Shown piece after piece: positions 63,179 to 64,000 of a stretch of 64,000 nt of DNA. The number at the start of each line of letters is the position of its first letter. The first letter of the stretch is position 1. The stretch is from Mariniblastus sp. (GTDB lineage Bacteria > Planctomycetota > Planctomycetia > Pirellulales > Pirellulaceae), in contig JAKVBF010000009.1 in the NCBI GenBank assembly GCA_022447555.1, positions 241,758-305,757 on the forward strand, written 5' to 3'. Both the position numbers and the translations under genes were made by a program. The notes beneath the pieces are model-generated. The model was not told the origin of the DNA. It worked only from the letters and a program-made list of their open reading frames with translations, and ran no database searches.

Positions 63179-64000
63179 ATGAAGACTCTTCCAATGTTCA
63201 TCGTGATTCTGCTAGGCCTTCTAACCTGTCATGTCAGTGGCCAAGAGAATAGCGATTGGTTCCGACATTCGGCAGTATCACCGGATGGGAAAACAATCCT
63301 TTTTAGCTACCAAGGGGATATATACGCGGTACCGTCCGAAGGAGGCAGTGCGCGTCCATTAACGATACATAGCGCATGGGAAGGTCATCCGGTTTGGTCT
63401 CATGATGGAAGACAAATCGCTTTTGCGAGTGACCGCCACGGTAATTTAGACGTGTTCATCATGCCCGCTGCGGGAGGGAAGGCCGCGCGTCTGACGCATC
63501 ACAGTGCTCACGATGTGCCGACGGATTTTACACCCAGTCATGATGGCGTCTTATTTTCGTCGGGGAGAACGGACAGTGCGAGTGCGAGCCTATTCCCGAC
63601 GAGTCGAATGGCGGAACTGTATCGGGTGCCTACCGCCGGAGGGACGCCCGAGATGGTGTCCACGATTGCTGGATCTGAGGCCCGCTACAGCGAAGATGGA
63701 AAAACCCTGATTTATAGAGACGAAAAAGCTTATGAGATCCCGTTTCGCAAACACGATACGTCGGCCTTTGCTCGGGACATTTGGAAACATGATCTTGAAG
63801 CAGGTAAACGCTCGCAATTAACCCAATTCAAAGGGGGCGACCATAATCCAGTGTGGGGCCCTGGAGGTGAAATTTATTATCTTTCAGAAAATGGAAAAAA
63901 TAACTTTAACGTGTGGAAGATGGCTGCGGACGGGAGTCAGAAAAAGCAACTTTCGGATTTTGAGACGCATCCTGTTCGGCACCTCTCTGTATCCGATGAC
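63179..64000 (+). CDS. Start of exported TolB/Tricorn-type propeller protein (runs off the end)
   Basis: The open frame begins at the ATG at 63179 and stays open to the window end (274 codons). Signal peptide MFIVILLGLLTCHVSG-QE. WD40-like propeller strands recur: SAVSPDGKTILFSYQGDIYAV, HPVWSHDGRQIAFASDRHGNLDVF, RYSEDGKTLIYRDE, NPVWGPGGEIYYLSENG. Such N-terminal propellers precede PDZ and S41 peptidase domains in Tricorn-protease homologues common in planctomycetes; those domains would lie outside this window. Confidence 0.8.
   Translation, partial: MKTLPMFIVILLGLLTCHVSGQENSDWFRHSAVSPDGKTILFSYQGDIYAVPSEGGSARPLTIHSAWEGHPVWSHDGRQIAFASDRHGNLDVFIMPAAGGKAARLTHHSAHDVPTDFTPSHDGVLFSSGRTDSASASLFPTSRMAELYRVPTAGGTPEMVSTIAGSEARYSEDGKTLIYRDEKAYEIPFRKHDTSAFARDIWKHDLEAGKRSQLTQFKGGDHNPVWGPGGEIYYLSENGKNNFNVWKMAADGSQKKQLSDFETHPVRHLSVSDD

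Overview
This 64 kb window reads as chromosomal DNA of a planctomycete, most likely of the Pirellulaceae type. The evidence is the mix of exported sulfatases, a Tat-exported Gfo/Idh/MocA oxidoreductase, a Tat-exported sugar-isomerase-like TIM barrel, a CE15-type esterase, many small exported or lipid-anchored proteins, and short gene clusters that change strand often. GC content looks close to 50 %. I see no rRNA, tRNA, insertion sequence, integrase, phage gene or CRISPR array. Most of the window is housekeeping or ordinary planctomycete accessory DNA.

Layout. 0-10 kb: an RpoD-type sigma factor, valyl-tRNA synthetase, ferredoxin-NADP reductase, a MurB homologue that lacks its catalytic residues, an FtsQ-like membrane protein, a sulfatase and CsrA. 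10-21 kb: a probable outer-membrane barrel protein, a ppx-ppk polyphosphate pair, a ROK kinase without the family zinc cysteines, an NHL-repeat lipoprotein, a TsaC-phosphatase fusion overlapping rpiB, and a solute-binding lipoprotein. 21-35 kb: oxidoreductase, cyclophilin, DNA polymerase I, PhzF protein, thioredoxin-like lipoprotein, topoisomerase III with a Lys-rich repeat tail, a PpiD/SurA-like protein with a low-complexity insert, and ferritin. 35-48 kb: an ABC-2 exporter pair, a second sulfatase, a CE15 esterase, an ABC-F ATPase, formate-tetrahydrofolate ligase and an S9 peptidase. 48-64 kb: a DUF2237 protein, a four-gene operon encoding a split Rad50/SbcC-like ATPase with an Mre11/SbcD-like nuclease between the halves, GlgB, a degenerate RNase H-fold protein, EboE, DUF423, an M14-S9 double peptidase, an Hyi-like protein, an LpxL-like acyltransferase and the start of a Tricorn/TolB-propeller protein.

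The most unusual system is the operon at 48,898-52,164. Its first protein carries Walker A and ends just after one CPTC zinc-hook motif. The second is a calcineurin-type nuclease, the third a 108-residue coiled coil, and the fourth carries the signature motif and Walker B. Together they look like an Mre11-Rad50 machine cut into separate chains, with translational coupling between genes. The coil arm of the first protein also has a G-x-L-x-P-x-P motif recurring at exactly 39-residue spacing. Other points of interest are the MurB homologue without its catalytic Ser and Glu, the RNase H-fold protein without its catalytic carboxylates, the M14-S9 fusion and the TsaC-phosphatase fusion.
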